In this document: piece after piece, positions 45,701 to 58,056 of the stretch
Layout: each line of letters opens with the position of its first letter
Numbering within the stretch: the stretch's first letter is position 1
Assembly (NCBI GenBank): GCA_035048495.1
Contig: CM068547.1
Location: forward strand, 4,739,700 to 4,803,699
Source: Euptelea pleiosperma
Taxonomy: Eukaryota; Streptophyta; Magnoliopsida; Ranunculales; Eupteleaceae
Reading direction: 5' to 3'
Length of the DNA: 64,000 nucleotides
Position numbers and translations under genes: made by a program
The notes under the pieces: generated by a model
The model's input: the letters and a program-made list of their open reading frames with translations, nothing else
Database searches by the model: none
What the model was told of the DNA's origin: nothing

Positions 45701-48700
45701 ATGTAATTTGGGGATGATTGTGGACATATTCCATGTGAGCGAACCGATCAAAGGATCACTCTGTAGAGTGGCTATGATCAATGGATCATTTCTATGTGAT
45801 CAAGTCAATCTTGGGGCATTTAGTATGCATATTGTGTGATTGGATTGTGTAGGAGATGAGAATGCATGATTGTAAAATAACGAGAGCAGTGTCGCGCGAT
45901 CAGATTGTCATGGTAATGGAGGTAGCATCACCTAATTGAGTTGTCTCGAATATAGTGTCACATCATCGGGCTTTTACGGAAGCTAGGAGATGAGAATGCA
46001 TGATTGTAAAATAACGAGAGCAGTGTCGCACGATCAGATTGTCATGGTAATGGAGGTAGCATCGCCTAATTGAGTTGTCTCGAATATAGTGTCACATCAT
46101 CGGGCTTTTACAGAAGCTAGGTCGTGTAATCGAACCAAAACAACCCCCAGGTAAATTCTCAAGATACATATTAAGTGGACACTATTTTCAAGTCCAAAAA
46201 ACTTTTTAAATACATGATTGGACTGATTGTGGGCCTTACGTGCTTGGGCCAAAATAAATGATCTCGGGCCCTGTGATCCAAGTTACTCAACATTGAGTTG
46301 TACGTGAGATACTCGGCCTCGTTTGAGAGATGTAGTATCATCTTCTATTGTGTTCTTTATATGCCTTAATCGTCCTTAATAACTTTTAGGTCTCAGTTGA
46401 TATGAATATTATCAAAAAGTTGTGCGAAACTGTGAATAAGTCAGAATATGAGCCCCAGAATCTTTGTTTTTGACCTGTTGAAGTCCCTTGGTATTTATGG
46501 TTTTTTATGATATATATGTTGAGTTAAGTCTTCTAGTCCGATCTCTTTTATTTTTGTTAGAAGGGCTGATTAGGCCAAAACAACTGTAATAATCAAGTAT
46601 AACTAGTCCAAGAACGAGAAGTAATGTGCTGTGTGGCAAAATGTTGGAGTCCAAGGACATTTTGTCCTTCTTAGGCTCTCTCAATTATAAGATTTCAAAA
46701 TTGCAGTAATTTAAATATCGAGCATTCAAGTTTTGTAATTATGGAGATTGATTGTCGTGCTACTTGAGTAAAGTATTTTAAGTTCGAACCATGGTTCAAA
46801 GTACACGGTATCGTTTCGGTATCGTTCGTTGGCGATAACGAAACGTATCGGAAGTATCGTTCGGTATCGGACGAAACTTCGTGAAACCGAAACGAAACGA
46901 ACGAAACCAATTCTAGAGGCTTCAAAAAATTTTGAAAAAATACTAGAAAATTAGAAAAAAATAAGAAACTTATAAATGCAAGAAAATTTTAAATAAATTA
47001 TATTAAACAACTAATTTATGATCAAAATAATTGATTTACAGTGTTATCGGGTTGGACCGAATGTTTAATTTATGATCAAAATAACATAATTAAATAATCA
47101 TAACATAATGTTTAATTTGAGCGTCACCATGTCTACGATGCATTATCTACAAATCAAGGCCATTGGCTAAGCCATACAATCGCACACTTAAATAGTTGAA
47201 CTAAGCAATCATCATTCAAAGTTGAAAAGCAAGTTTACAATCACACAAACACAATCCTAAGTCTCATGGCATACAATCTACTGCCCATATTGGTAATGGT
47301 ATGGGTAGAATAAGCCATATTGCTCTGCAGATGAGTCATAGTCATTTGTACGAGTCTGACTCTGATTGGAACTGGACTCTCCTCCCTGATCATAAGAAAA
47401 AGGCTGAGGCTGATCGTAATATCCGTATGGTGGAGGTTGAGCATACCCATAAGGAGTCTGACTCTGATTGGAACTGGACTCTCCCCCCTGATCATAAGAA
47501 AAAGGCTGAGGCTGATCGTCATATCCGTATGGTGGAGGCTGATCATATCCATGAGGAACGTGACTCGGATAATCTCCAAAACCTCGCCTGTGAGTATTCC
47601 AACTCGGATGATCATCAAATGACATCTGTTGCACCTGCTCACCCAAGTCGACATCTCCATGTCCATGTCGATATTGGGTATCTGGCTCATCATCACTCGG
47701 ATATGTAGTTAACATCGCCAATCTCCTACGCCGTTCTCTAATGCCGTGATTAGAGTCTTGCGTGGTAATGAAATCATCGGCAGGGTGTGTATCCCCAAGC
47801 CGACCTTCCTCCTGAGTCCCTCCATCACCACCTCCAGCACCCCCACTCCCACTAGCACTCCCACCAACACTCCCACCATAAGCAATACCAGCACCAGCAC
47901 CATCATCACTCCCACCATCATCACTCCCACCATCATCACTACCACCATGATCGGGATCATCTCCTCTATTAAGCGGTTCATCTAACCACGATAAATCTTC
48001 AGTGTCCAGTGTAGGCGTGTCCTTCTCGCGCATCCAAGGGTCTAAGACGTCATCCGCTTCAAAGATATAATCCAAATCAATGGGATTATAGTAATCGTCA
48101 TCTTCCCTCTTATCCATTAAATTACGAACTCGCAGCCTCATATTGTAGTGCACATACACTAATTGCTCTAATCGCTTCATCGATAAACGATTACGAGCCC
48201 TCGTATGGATAAGAGCAAATGTGCTCCAATTCCTCTCACAACCTGATGAGGAGCATGTTTGACTCAAAATCTTGACTGCAATTGATTTTAAATGTGGTGC
48301 AGACGACCCATAATTTGACCACCACTCGCCTACAAATTAAGAGTAAGCTGCATTAGTTTTTTAGTAATAAGATGATACTATTGTACAATTGCATTGTGCA
48401 CATACCAGGCATATCAGATTTGCGCTGATGCTTTGTAAGGGCTTCGCCAAATTTTCCTCTTGCCTCTGTAAATAATTTTATCTACATTCAAGTGTATAAA
48501 AAAAGTTAAAAGCATATTATCACCATATATCTTTTAACATTATACAAAACATTGATACATACTTCGTTTATTGCTTGCCCTTGTTTATCCATTAATGGCT
48601 CTAATCTCTTAATCACTTCATGTAGACCTTTTATCTCTTCGTGATTTGAGATGTTGTATTGGAAGGCAGGGTTCAAGAAGTATGCTATTTTCACATAAAA

Positions 48701-51700
48701 GGTGAAGAATTAAAATATACACTATCAAGTAATAAAATAATAATTTAAGAACGTATAATCTACATAAGAAATAATTTACCTGCTGCATGCAGAGGATGAT
48801 GTAGCTGGCCTTCCCATCTCTTATCAATGATGTCCCAATACTTCTTGTAATGGCGACATCCGGCTTGGATTGCCAACTTTGCTCTATCCATTGCCTCGTA
48901 TATAAAGCCTAAAGTTGGTTTTTTATCTTGATCTACCAACTTTAACACTTTGACAAGAGGCTCAAATGCTCTACATGTTTCTTCCGCCTTCATCCAAAAC
49001 TCTGACGTCAATACATAATTAGATACTGTATCAGCAAGTTCTTTCTTTTCTCTGTCCCTCCTATACCCTGCTATAAAAGCCTTCCATTCCTCCGATAAGA
49101 AGAGATTACGTAGTGGAACCTGATGACGCATGAGACTCTGTAATGCGATAAACTCAGTCGCAAATCGTGTGATGCCGGGTCTCAATAGGTCCCTATCTTG
49201 AGTATATTGCTTCATCAAATTGACAGCCTTTGCACTATTATAGATGAAGCCTGTGATCTTCCTTGCTTTCTTAATCGTCGAAGAGATCGACTTCGTCTTC
49301 CCAATCTCCTCTAACATGAGGTCAATGCAATGAGCTGCACATGGGGACCAAAACAAATGTTTCCTTTTCCTCATCAACAATTTCCCTGCAGCTTTGAAAT
49401 TTTGCGCATTGTCAGTGATGATTTGGATAACATTTTGCTCACCAACCTCCTCTACCACAGCATCCATTAACTCAAACAAATACTCGGACGTCTTGTCCCT
49501 AGTAGACGTGTCGACCGATTTATGAAAAATCATATCTCGATCACAGTACACCATAAAATTTATAATCGATTTTCTGGTCTTCGAAGACCATCCATCACAC
49601 ATAATGGTGCAACCATGCACGCTCCACTTCACCTTCAATGTATCGATGTAGTCTTGCAGCTCAGATACCTCTTCATTTAGATATTTTCCACTAATTTGAA
49701 AAGGAGTGGGTCCTCTAATTCCAGGCCCTGCCTCTGCAATAGTGTCGATCATCGTCTGATAATATGGGCCCTTCGCCGCATTGAAGGGAATGGAATTAAA
49801 TACAAACCATTTTGTGATGACTCTTCCCACCTTACCCATAAGCTTCTTCCCACCCCAAACCTCCTTCAATTTTTTCTGTGTAAAAATGAATCTAGTCCCC
49901 TGCTATGAGCAGCTGCACTCTCCTTCTCCTTATGTGCCCTGCTTATATCCTCTTCAGCTTCTCGAACACTAAAAGTGCGGCGGAATCCTCCTTTAGCAGA
50001 TGAGGTTCCAGCCCCAGCAAGGAAAGAAGACCCTCCCATACCTTGACTCGGAGGCCCAGACACTGAATGTCTTCTCTATTCCTCAAACAAATGTGTTTGT
50101 CTGCTGCTACGTTGTGCTAGTATGAATTCTTGCTTCTCACGCCGAGACATATTTTCATCAGATTGAGTATCATCATCTGATTCTCTCCCACTGCCTCCTA
50201 CATCTGGGTCGTTTAAACTTGCACATATCTCCTCATTCCTTTTCTTCTGAGCAGCCTTTGCCTTTTGTGCTGCTAACACGTACTTCTTCACTGTCTCGGC
50301 AACCGTTCTAGGTACCGAGGGACATGAAGTAACTTCACCGGGTTTTCCAGTCAAATGTTCCTTCATTCTTGTGACTCCACCGTGCACTTGCTTTTGACAA
50401 TATATGCATTTTACATGTCGTTTATTTGTTCCGATTGGTGTGCAATGATCCCAAGCGATATCTCGTGTCCTAGGCATATCTCGTGCCCCTATTTAACCAT
50501 GTTAATTCAAAAACTTATTATTATACATTTTAAATTAATATTGTTTTTTCAAAACGACCTATTACATGTTACATTTAGATAGCACACAAAATAATAACAT
50601 GCCACAACAATGTCAACAAATGCATAACATATTTATAGGCAGCACGTATGCACGTATCATCAAACAGGTGGCATTGATTCCTAATAAATCTTGGAGCAGG
50701 TAGCAATGTAGCATTGATTCCTAATTATGTACCAAGGTGCATGCTTGCATCGAATAATGTTTTAATGAATTTAATTCTAGCTAGTTGATCAAAATCAAGT
50801 AAAATAAATAATAGAGTGTTAAATCTAACGGCTAAAAATCACCATTCATACAAAAAATCAGCTTGTTTAATGATTTTTAGCCGTTGGTTTTAGTACTCAA
50901 AAAATGGTTGCATTCAACGGCTATAAGAACGTATTAATAAGTGCTAAAAAGTGTTAAAATCTAATGGTCACAGCGGACAAATCTATTTAAGTCTGCAAAC
51001 AGTGTCAAGGAGCATTCAAAGATGGATACACTGTTTGCATACAGTTGCATACTAGATGGATTCCGTCACAGCATTCAATACGAGCCATAAAGAGGAGTAA
51101 AACTTGTGTCACAAGATGTTGTGACGGAAGCCGGTCACACCACTCAATAAGAGCCACGTGGAACACAATCAGAGGGTAATGACCGTATTGATGTTTGGCC
51201 AGTCCCTTGGTGGACGTACAAACCAAAAATCAGCCTGATTCGTGATTTACAACCTTTAGATTTTGCATCCAAATAATGCTCAAATTCCTACCGTTAAAAT
51301 TAGCCCATGAAAATAACTTCAATCGAATCGGCTAGAAATCACTAATCGGGCTGATTGTTTGTGTGCCAGTCTACCGAGGGACTGGCCAAACATCCATACG
51401 GTCATCGTCCTCTAATAAAGAGGAGTAAAACTTGTGTCACAAGATGTTGTGACGGAAGCCGGTCACACCACTCAATAAGAGCCACGTGGAACATGATCAG
51501 AGGGTAATGACCGTATTGATGTTTGGCCAGTCCCTTGGTGGACGTACAAACCAAAAATCAGCGTGATTCATGATTTACAACCTTTATATTTTGCATCCAA
51601 ATAATGCGCAAATTCCTACCGTTAAAATTAGCCCATGAAAATAACTTCAATTGAATCGGCTAGAAATCACTAATCGGGCTGATTGTTTGTGTGCCAGTCT

Positions 51701-54700
51701 ACCGAGGGACTGGCCAAACATCCATACGGTCATCGTCCTCTGATCATGTGCCACGTCCGTATTGAGTGCTGTGACAGACTTCCGTCAAAATATCTTGACA
51801 CAAGTTTTACTCCATAAAGAGTACTTAGACGTGGCATTGTGGGACAAATCTAGCATGCAACTGTTTACAGACTCAAAAGTATGTAAACATTGTCAGTACG
51901 GTTGGATGTCCCTTGAAAATTGTGTTATTTCAATGTTTTTTTAAAAAATATTTTTTAAATTAAAAACATGTTTTTCAAGGAGCATTTAATGGTGGATACA
52001 ATGTTTGCATACTTTTAAGTATGTAAACAGTTGCATACTAGATGTGTCCGGCATTGTGGAGGGGGACTTCAAAGAGAAACTTTGATGACAGGGCCATATC
52101 ATGAAGGCCAACGACAGGGCATAATATAAGCCACATGGCACACTCTTAGAGGACTCCGACCATATGGATGTTTGTCCAATCCCTAGGTGGAACTACAAAC
52201 CAAAAATCAGCCCTATTAGTGATTTCTAGACGTTGGATTGGAGTTATCTTCATGGGTTGATTTTAACCGTGGAAATTTTAGCATTATTGACCATTATTTG
52301 ATGTACAAAGATTCAAAGGTTTGAAATCACTAATCAAGCTGTTTTTTTGTTTGTAGGCCCACCTAGGGATTGGAAAAGCATCCATATGGTCAGAGTCGTC
52401 TAAGAGTGCCACATGACACATATTATACCCTGTCATAAAAGTTTTACTCAAACTTTGAAGTTTCCTGGAGACATGAAATTTGGGCTCATACAAAAAATCA
52501 GTATGTTTTGTCTCCAGGACCTTCAAATTTTGAAGTTTCTCCCTCACAAAAATGCCATTTGGAGCTTAGTTTATGGCCTACTGACCTTACGGATGTTTGA
52601 ACCACCTCTTGGTGGACCTACATACCAAAGATCAGCTTGATCGATCATTTATAATTGTTATATTTTAGCATCTTAAAAAAAATCTCAAAATCAACGGTAA
52701 AAAACCACGTTATTAGAATGCTAATTGAAGGCTTTTTAGCCGTTGGATTCAACATGCATTTTTTGTACTAAAACAAACAGCTAAACATCCATGTGGCCAG
52801 TGAGCCCAGATGGCAGCAGTGAGTGGCAAATATAGACTCACTCATCCATCTTAGGTACATCATGTTACACCATAACCCTTCTCACAACCTTTCCCTTAGG
52901 GTTTTAACTCAAAATGGGAAAACAGAAAGAGGCCGCCTCTCTCACTGTTACACAACGAAAAAAAAAAAAAAAAAAACCACTTACCGGTGATTCAAGGCGG
53001 CGAGGCTGGAGGCGAGGCACGGCGGCGCAGCGAGGCGAGATGGCGCGAGGCACCTTGGAGGCACAAGCCACACAACAGGGGTACCCTCTCCTCTCTCTCT
53101 CTCAGTCGGTCTTTCTCTCTCTCATCCTCCCCCCTATGGCCCTATTTATTCTTTTTTTTCTTTGATTTGGGTGAATTATTGCCCGTGAATTATGGCCGTG
53201 CTACCCGTGCATGAATTATTGGTTTTCTGCAGACAACCATGCTGAAAAGCACTGAGATGGGATCGTTTATTCCCATTTCATACCGTTACGTTTCGGCCGA
53301 TACTTTCGGTACGGGCGAAACTACGCCCGAAACCAACGATAAGTACCGAAACTGTACCGAAACCGTGTGATTCGTGATACGTAATAGTATTTTGCCCCGT
53401 CCTTGACCGAAACCGATACGTTTCGGGCGATACGTATCGGTTTCGTCCGATACTTTGAACCATGGTTCGAACTCTTTTATTCTTGAGAGCAAAAGAATTA
53501 CTTTTTGAAAATAGACTTTACGTAGATGAACTTAGCTTCTTGGGTGAATGAATATTTTATATGTCCAAGCTCTTGATGATCATAGAGCTACTGAGGCTTA
53601 TATCTTATATTTAAAATACAATTAGTCTAAGAATTATAAAGTAATATCTAGAGTCTGAGTTTGTGTTTCATAGTAGAGTAAGCTTTTGAGGCCTTGATAT
53701 TGTGTAGTTGAATATAGTAGTCCAAGAATGATATATTCTACTTAGGCTAGTATATTGCATTGGTGAAGTAGTTGAGTCCGAGAACAAGTAGTTCTTCTTA
53801 GGCGCTGATCCGTGAATCTTGTGAGTTTGAGAATTTTGATATCTAGAAAACGTTCTTGTAAATGGTTGGGCTATTTGCCCACAATAATGTAAGGTAAGTC
53901 TAGGTTGGGCTGATAGATTTGATGGTTTACACATACATGTACTAGGCCTTTCAATTAGATGGTCCAGATTAAGTAGGTAATGACCATGCCAAGAATAGAA
54001 GGTGGTTGGAAATATTTTTTTTCAACGAAGGAGTTGTATTCAATGTGGTTGACATTGGCGGAGAGAGAAATGGTGGGAGCGATGGTGGTTGCTGAGTGGA
54101 TTTAAATGGGTTGGTCTCCAAAGATTATTGAATGGCTGGTTGACTCAATGGTCGTGTGAGTCATCAACGTTGATGACGGACATAGTATGGGCCACGTGGC
54201 ACTCTTAGAGACCACTGGATGTTTGGCCCATCCCGAGGTGGACCCACAGACAAAAAACCAGCCTGATTAGTGATTTCACCGTTGAATTTGACTCTTTTTC
54301 ATGGGATTATTTTTAATCGTTGAATTCAAACATATTTTGGGGTACTTCGATCCAAAGGTTAGAAAACACTAGTCACTAGTCACTAGGGATGGGCCAAACA
54401 TCCATGTGGTCAGTGGTCTCTAAGAGTGTTGCACGTGGCAAATACTGTGGTCCACCTAGGGATTGGGCCAAACACTGAAGTTGAGGGTGGGCAACGTAAG
54501 TGTTGCACTGGCTCAAACAGTACACCACATAGGGATGTGCAAAAATTTAAAGTTGTGGCTCTGCTACTGGTGGTGGGCAGCAGTAATAAACATTATCGAG
54601 TGGTGGCTAGTCATCAAGATGAAGGTGGCGACTGTGCAGCAGCATTGATGAGTTTCAAGGTGCCTAAAATTGCAGAAAGTTGTGAGGCCGAGTTGCTGGT

Positions 54701-57668
54701 TTGTAGAGGTTAAGTTCCCGAGTTATGAAGCTGAGGTGCCGGCCTGACGAGTGACAAGATGCTCCCCAAATCACACATCTATCTGCTTGAAGCATGCTGA
54801 GGTGGATTTCATTGAGATGCTATCCCTTTGAACGAGTTGCTGTCCTCTTCTGCATCGCTTTGTTGCTTCTTACGTCAAGTTGCTATCCTTAGGCCAATCT
54901 TCTATCTCTATACCAAGCTAGTGTCCCTTTAGGCCGAGTTTGTTGTTTCTTTGGTCAAGCTGCTATCTCAGGGTCGAGCTCTGGTTTTTCCACTTTCTCC
55001 CTGTCTTTTTATCTCTCTTATTCGATATTACCACAAACTATTAAAATAACTAATATCAAAAAGAAATAATCGAGGATAAATACGAGAAAGGAAACAACAT
55101 ACTTAAGCCCTTTAGCTTTGTCGAAATTGATGGTTGTGGTCAGAAGGAGGATGATTTCGAATGTTAACCTTTAAGCTGATGTTAATAAACCGGGAATGAT
55201 GACTTTCTGTTAGTTCCCACAGACGGCGCCAGTTGTGAGCGCATGGAAAATCGGGCGGTTGATTATAGTTGGATCGCCTCAATATCTGCACTCTCACATC
55301 GAACGGTGACAAATGGTTGAACATGAAAAAAAAGTAAAAATTAAATCCGAGAAGTATGGAATTAAAAGTACAAAAGGAAAGGTTGAGAAGAATAACACAC
55401 CGTGTGATGGGATATCTTATGATTTGTATCATATGCCTTAATGCCTATAGACAATAGAATGCATATATGTAATGTTATATTTTCTACATAGAAAACTTCA
55501 ACTGGGAAATGTAGAACTCATAATTCATGGTAAAACAAAAAACTAATTTGGAAGTGTCCAACAAGAATCCAAGGACTGTTGGAACCCGATACTTGTCTGA
55601 CACAGATTATTCGCCTGTTAAGAAGAATTCATGTAAGCTAATCATCTTGTCTATTGCCATATTATAGCGGCCAAAAGAATAGGAGGATCATCCTACTGTG
55701 TTAATTTTTAGCCAATGAAGTCTGTGGGACCCCTCACCCATCAAATTTGATGATTTCGACTCTCTTTTAAATATGCAGTCTGCATTGCATGGATAAGGAG
55801 GAGAGCCTCCTGTCCTTTACTCTTGCTCTTGTGTCTGAATAAATGTTGTTATTTTCAGTTATCTTGGTATTGTATCTAGAACCATAGAGCCATTGGGTCT
55901 TATTTCCTTTCTCAAACATTTGAACAGAACCAAATAAAGGCAATGGCCTGGATCTAGAGAAGTATTCCTGGACACAAACCTTACAAGAGGTCACTGTGAA
56001 TCTTCCAATTCCTCATGGAACTAAATCCAGGTTTGTCGCCTGTGAAATAAAGAAGAACCGTCTGAAGATTGGACTCAAGGGTCAGCCTCCTATCATAGAT
56101 GTAAGTGTGCTTCATGCTTATTTTCTTTATGTTCTATATTCCATATTTGTTTGTTATCTGTTGGAACCTTTCATTTCGAAATGTTTGTTTATTCTTTTCT
56201 ATTTGCACCATCTTCTGATTTTTTACCTCTGTAATGCATATTTAAATACTTTCAGGGGGAGCTCTTTCAGTCTGTCAAGGTTGATGATTGTTTTTGGAGC
56301 ATAGGTATGAGACTGTTTCAAGGCTGAATAGAGAAATTTATACTTCCTACCACCATTAAGTTGACATACCATTATATCAATCTTAACCATCTGAACAGAT
56401 AATCTTAACCATCCAACAAGTCTTATTTTTTTTTTCAAATGGTTAATAATAATATGAGCAACTTTTTTCTCTGTTCAAAAGAATGCAATCTAGAATGGTT
56501 AGGATATAATGCATTAACAATGATTTCGGGGTAGGAAGTAGTGTTGTGAAATGCTGTTTTGTGTTTTTGTGGCATTTCTTGAAGGATATGTTCTTGGTTG
56601 GTCAACAATTTTACTGATCTGTGTTCATCATTACCCAAACTTGTTGCAGAGGATGGGAAGTTCATCTCCATTCTTTTGACCAAGCAAAATCAAATGGAGT
56701 GGTGGAAATATTTAGTGAAAGGTGATCCTGAAATTGATACTCAAAAAGTGGAACCTGAGAACAGCAAGCTATCTGACTTGGATCCTGAAACTAGGCAAAC
56801 TGTGGAAAAGATGATGGTAAGCACCGATGCCTTCTTCCATGTTTGCTACCATCATAGTTTTCTTTTTCTTTATACGTCAGCATCTAGGTATTCTGAATCG
56901 CACCATAGACCTAGTCTTGCTGACAAGGGTGAAAACGTGTTGCGGTTTATCTTTGAGTTGAATTGTAACTTCAGGGTCTGTTTGATCTTCCGAATTTTTT
57001 TTTTCCTGGTTGCTTGAATTCTTGAACTGGTTTTGTGAGCTTGAATTCTATTTTCCCACCTCGAGTTCTACTACTGACTCGATCATATTGTTTTTCTGTC
57101 TTCCCATTGTAATTCAAGTAGTCAATTGAGTTTTTTTCTTGATCAGATTTCAGGTTTTTCACAGAAATCAAGTTACCTTCTATTTTTATTTTTATTTTTT
57201 TGAGTTCTCATCAGAGAATATAACTTGAGCTGTTCCTCTGTCATTTTGCTCTTTAGGCCCTGTATAGTGGTTGCTCTTAGACAAGTTTTCTTTGGAATGA
57301 TTGTTGCTCTAGATGTCTATAAACGTTTTCTCGATGCAACACTTTTTGGCAGATGAATTCATTTAAAAAAAACTAGTCTGTGTTGTCACCATACAGGGCC
57401 TTACTTTCCTTTTCTTTAGTGATTATGAGCTTCTTATCCTGTCATGCAGTTTGATCAGCGACAGAAATCCATGGGTCTCCCTTCAAGCGACGAGATGCAG
57501 AAGCAAGAGATTCTTAAGAAATTCATGGCCGAGGTGATCTCTCACTCTCTCTCACACACACACACTTGCGCGTACGCACGCACATTGAATATTATCTGAT
57601 CACCTGTCCTTGATTTGTAACTTACGCAGCATCCGGAAATGGACTTCTCAAGAGCAAAAATATCATAG
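42742..57668 (+). CDS. NudC-domain co-chaperone, BOBBER-like
   Basis: Probable small-heat-shock-like co-chaperone of the NudC family; Arabidopsis BOBBER1 is needed for thermotolerance and development. Six exons: 42742-43186, 55928-56100, 56256-56304, 56650-56816, 57450-57533, 57630-57668. Phases agree and give 318 aa (BOB1 is about 304). The protein begins [11 protein letters not shown] and has an N-terminal NudC_N-like helical region (about 33-90), a Lys/Glu-rich linker (about 90-148), then a CS (p23-like) domain from [10 protein letters not shown] (161 on) with [15 protein letters not shown] and [19 protein letters not shown]. It ends [16 protein letters not shown], the usual C-terminus. 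Intron 1 is 12.7 kb and holds a hAT element, an LTR and tandem duplications. All splice sites are GT-AG, so the gene looks intact. Confidence 0.93.
44135..44232. repeat. 49-bp tandem duplication
   Basis: TCATAAAACTAAACAGACAT followed by GGAGGAAATTGGATGAAGG occurs twice, offset exactly 49 bp, in NudC intron 1. Confidence 0.9.
44771..45587. mobile_element. Probable LTR, ~817 bp, NudC intron 1
   Basis: Starts TGTGAGCATGTG and ends GTACCCTTACA, followed by ATAGCCCCCTTTCG, a common context just inside plant LTRs. A second partial copy is at 55235-55410. No 5-bp duplication found. Confidence 0.5.
45851..46118. repeat. 134-bp tandem duplication
   Basis: AGGAGATGAGAATGCATGAT starts at 45851 and 45985. 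The two copies differ at only a few bases (for example GTCGCGCG against GTCGCACG), so it is recent. Confidence 0.92.
47278..50477 (-). pseudogene. hAT transposase with BED finger, DUF659, hATC and a Tyr/Gln-rich tail
   Basis: Exons read on minus: about 50477-48780, 48684-48563, 48481-48406, 48329-47278. Start [17 protein letters not shown] finger: [22 protein letters not shown]659: [20 protein letters not shown] then [19 protein letters not shown]. The hAT core includes [20 protein letters not shown] and [12 protein letters not shown]. The dimerisation block has [20 protein letters not shown]. After it comes an acidic [11 protein letters not shown] and Gly/Ser stretch and a tail with two copies of a 34-aa repeat ([20 protein letters not shown]). 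An in-frame TAG stands at 50075-50073 and the frame shifts near 49870, although an AG acceptor there could hide the second break. Splice phases otherwise agree. Probably recently inactivated. Confidence 0.85.
50780..51010. mobile_element. Foldback MITE fragment in the hAT 5' region
   Basis: AACGGCTAAAAATCACCATT mirrored by AATGATTTTTAGCCGTTGG, with GTACTC next to it. Confidence 0.6.
51095..51812. mobile_element. Family-1 MITE, 718 bp, with internal 328-bp tandem duplication and perfect 9-bp TSD
   Basis: Flanked by CATAAAGAG (51086-51094 and 51813-51821). Starts GAGTAAAACTTGTGTCACAA and ends CAAGTTTTACTC. The start recurs at 51423 together with GAGCCACGTGGAACA and the full arm, so two left units are joined to one right end. 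This copy fixes the family's boundaries and its Mutator-like 9-bp duplication. Confidence 0.93.
52084..52449. mobile_element. Family-1 MITE in the hAT 5' region
   Basis: GGCACACTCTTAGAGGACTC, ATCAGCCCTATTAGTGATTT with mirror AATCACTAATCAAGCTG, and a right end CATAAAAGTTTTACTC. The left GAGTAAAAC is lost. Confidence 0.7.
52560..52870. mobile_element. Diverged family-1-like foldback
   Basis: CCACCTCTTGGTGGACCTAC, AGATCAGCTTGATCGATCAT, and AGCCGTTGGATTCAACATGC. The arms pair only weakly. Confidence 0.45.
54165..54480. mobile_element. Family-1 MITE, NudC intron 1
   Basis: GGGCCACGTGGCACTCTTAG, CCAGCCTGATTAGTGATTTC, CATCCATGTGGTCAGTGGTC, TTGCACGTGGC. Confidence 0.7.
55235..55410. mobile_element. 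Second, truncated copy of the 44771 LTR
   Basis: TGTGAGCGCATGGAAAATCG, CACATCGAACGGTGACAAAT, GGTTGAACATG and GAAGAATAACACAC parallel 44771-44945. It is preceded by CACAGACGGCGCCAG, a motif often seen next to plant LTRs. About 9 kb apart and in the same orientation as the first copy. Confidence 0.55.
57540..57586. repeat. (CT)n(CA)n microsatellite, NudC intron 5
   Basis: CTCTCACTCTCTCTCACACA then more CA units and a CGCACG tail, just after the exon 5 donor. Confidence 0.85.
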
Positions 57669-58056
57669 ACGGAGGAGTTTTTTGTGGTCTTTCACCTGGT
57701 CAAGGAAATATTAGTGTGGAGGAGTTTTCTTTTGAGTCTTAGTTTCTTAAGGTGGTTTGGTCATGGGAGAAGTCATGGAAGGTTTAATTTTTAATTCAGA
57801 GTTTTCTTTAGGATGGCTAGACTTTTGTCTATATATATTGGCTACAAATTCTTAAATGATTTTCCTTTCCCTGTTGAATTACGGAACTTTCTTTCAATTT
57901 CGTCATGTAATGTTCTGTTGAGCTACCTGTTTGCTATGGCTATCAATGAATTGGGTTTGAGTTGGATCAGTGCCAATCCGATACCGGTCTGATAAGCATT
58001 TTACCCGATCGGTTGGTTTTGATCTGACTGTAGAACCAAACAGAAACTGTGGAACC

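Larger units (their letters stand above)
46796..53458 (-). mobile_element. hAT element, ~6.66 kb, inside NudC intron 1
   Basis: Left end TCAAAGTACACGGTATCG, right end in complement TCAAAGTATCGGACGAAACC. Both ends (about 130 and 190 bp) are packed with GTATCG, CGAAAC and CGATAC words. Flanked by ACCATGGT on each side (46788-46795 and 53459-53466). Because ACCATGGT is a palindrome, the exact edge could shift by a base or two. The coding strand is minus, opposite to the host gene. The 5' part of the element (50780-52870) is itself full of MITEs. Confidence 0.8.

Noticed and set aside
47301..47985. Plus-strand frames with repeated Asp/Trp/His and Thr-rich sequence
   Set aside because: Antisense shadows of the repeated tail of the hAT transposase.
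52914..53165. Frame with poly-Lys and Arg-rich start near CTCTCTCTC repeats
   Set aside because: Driven by an A18 run and a CT repeat inside the hAT 5' region. No family resemblance.
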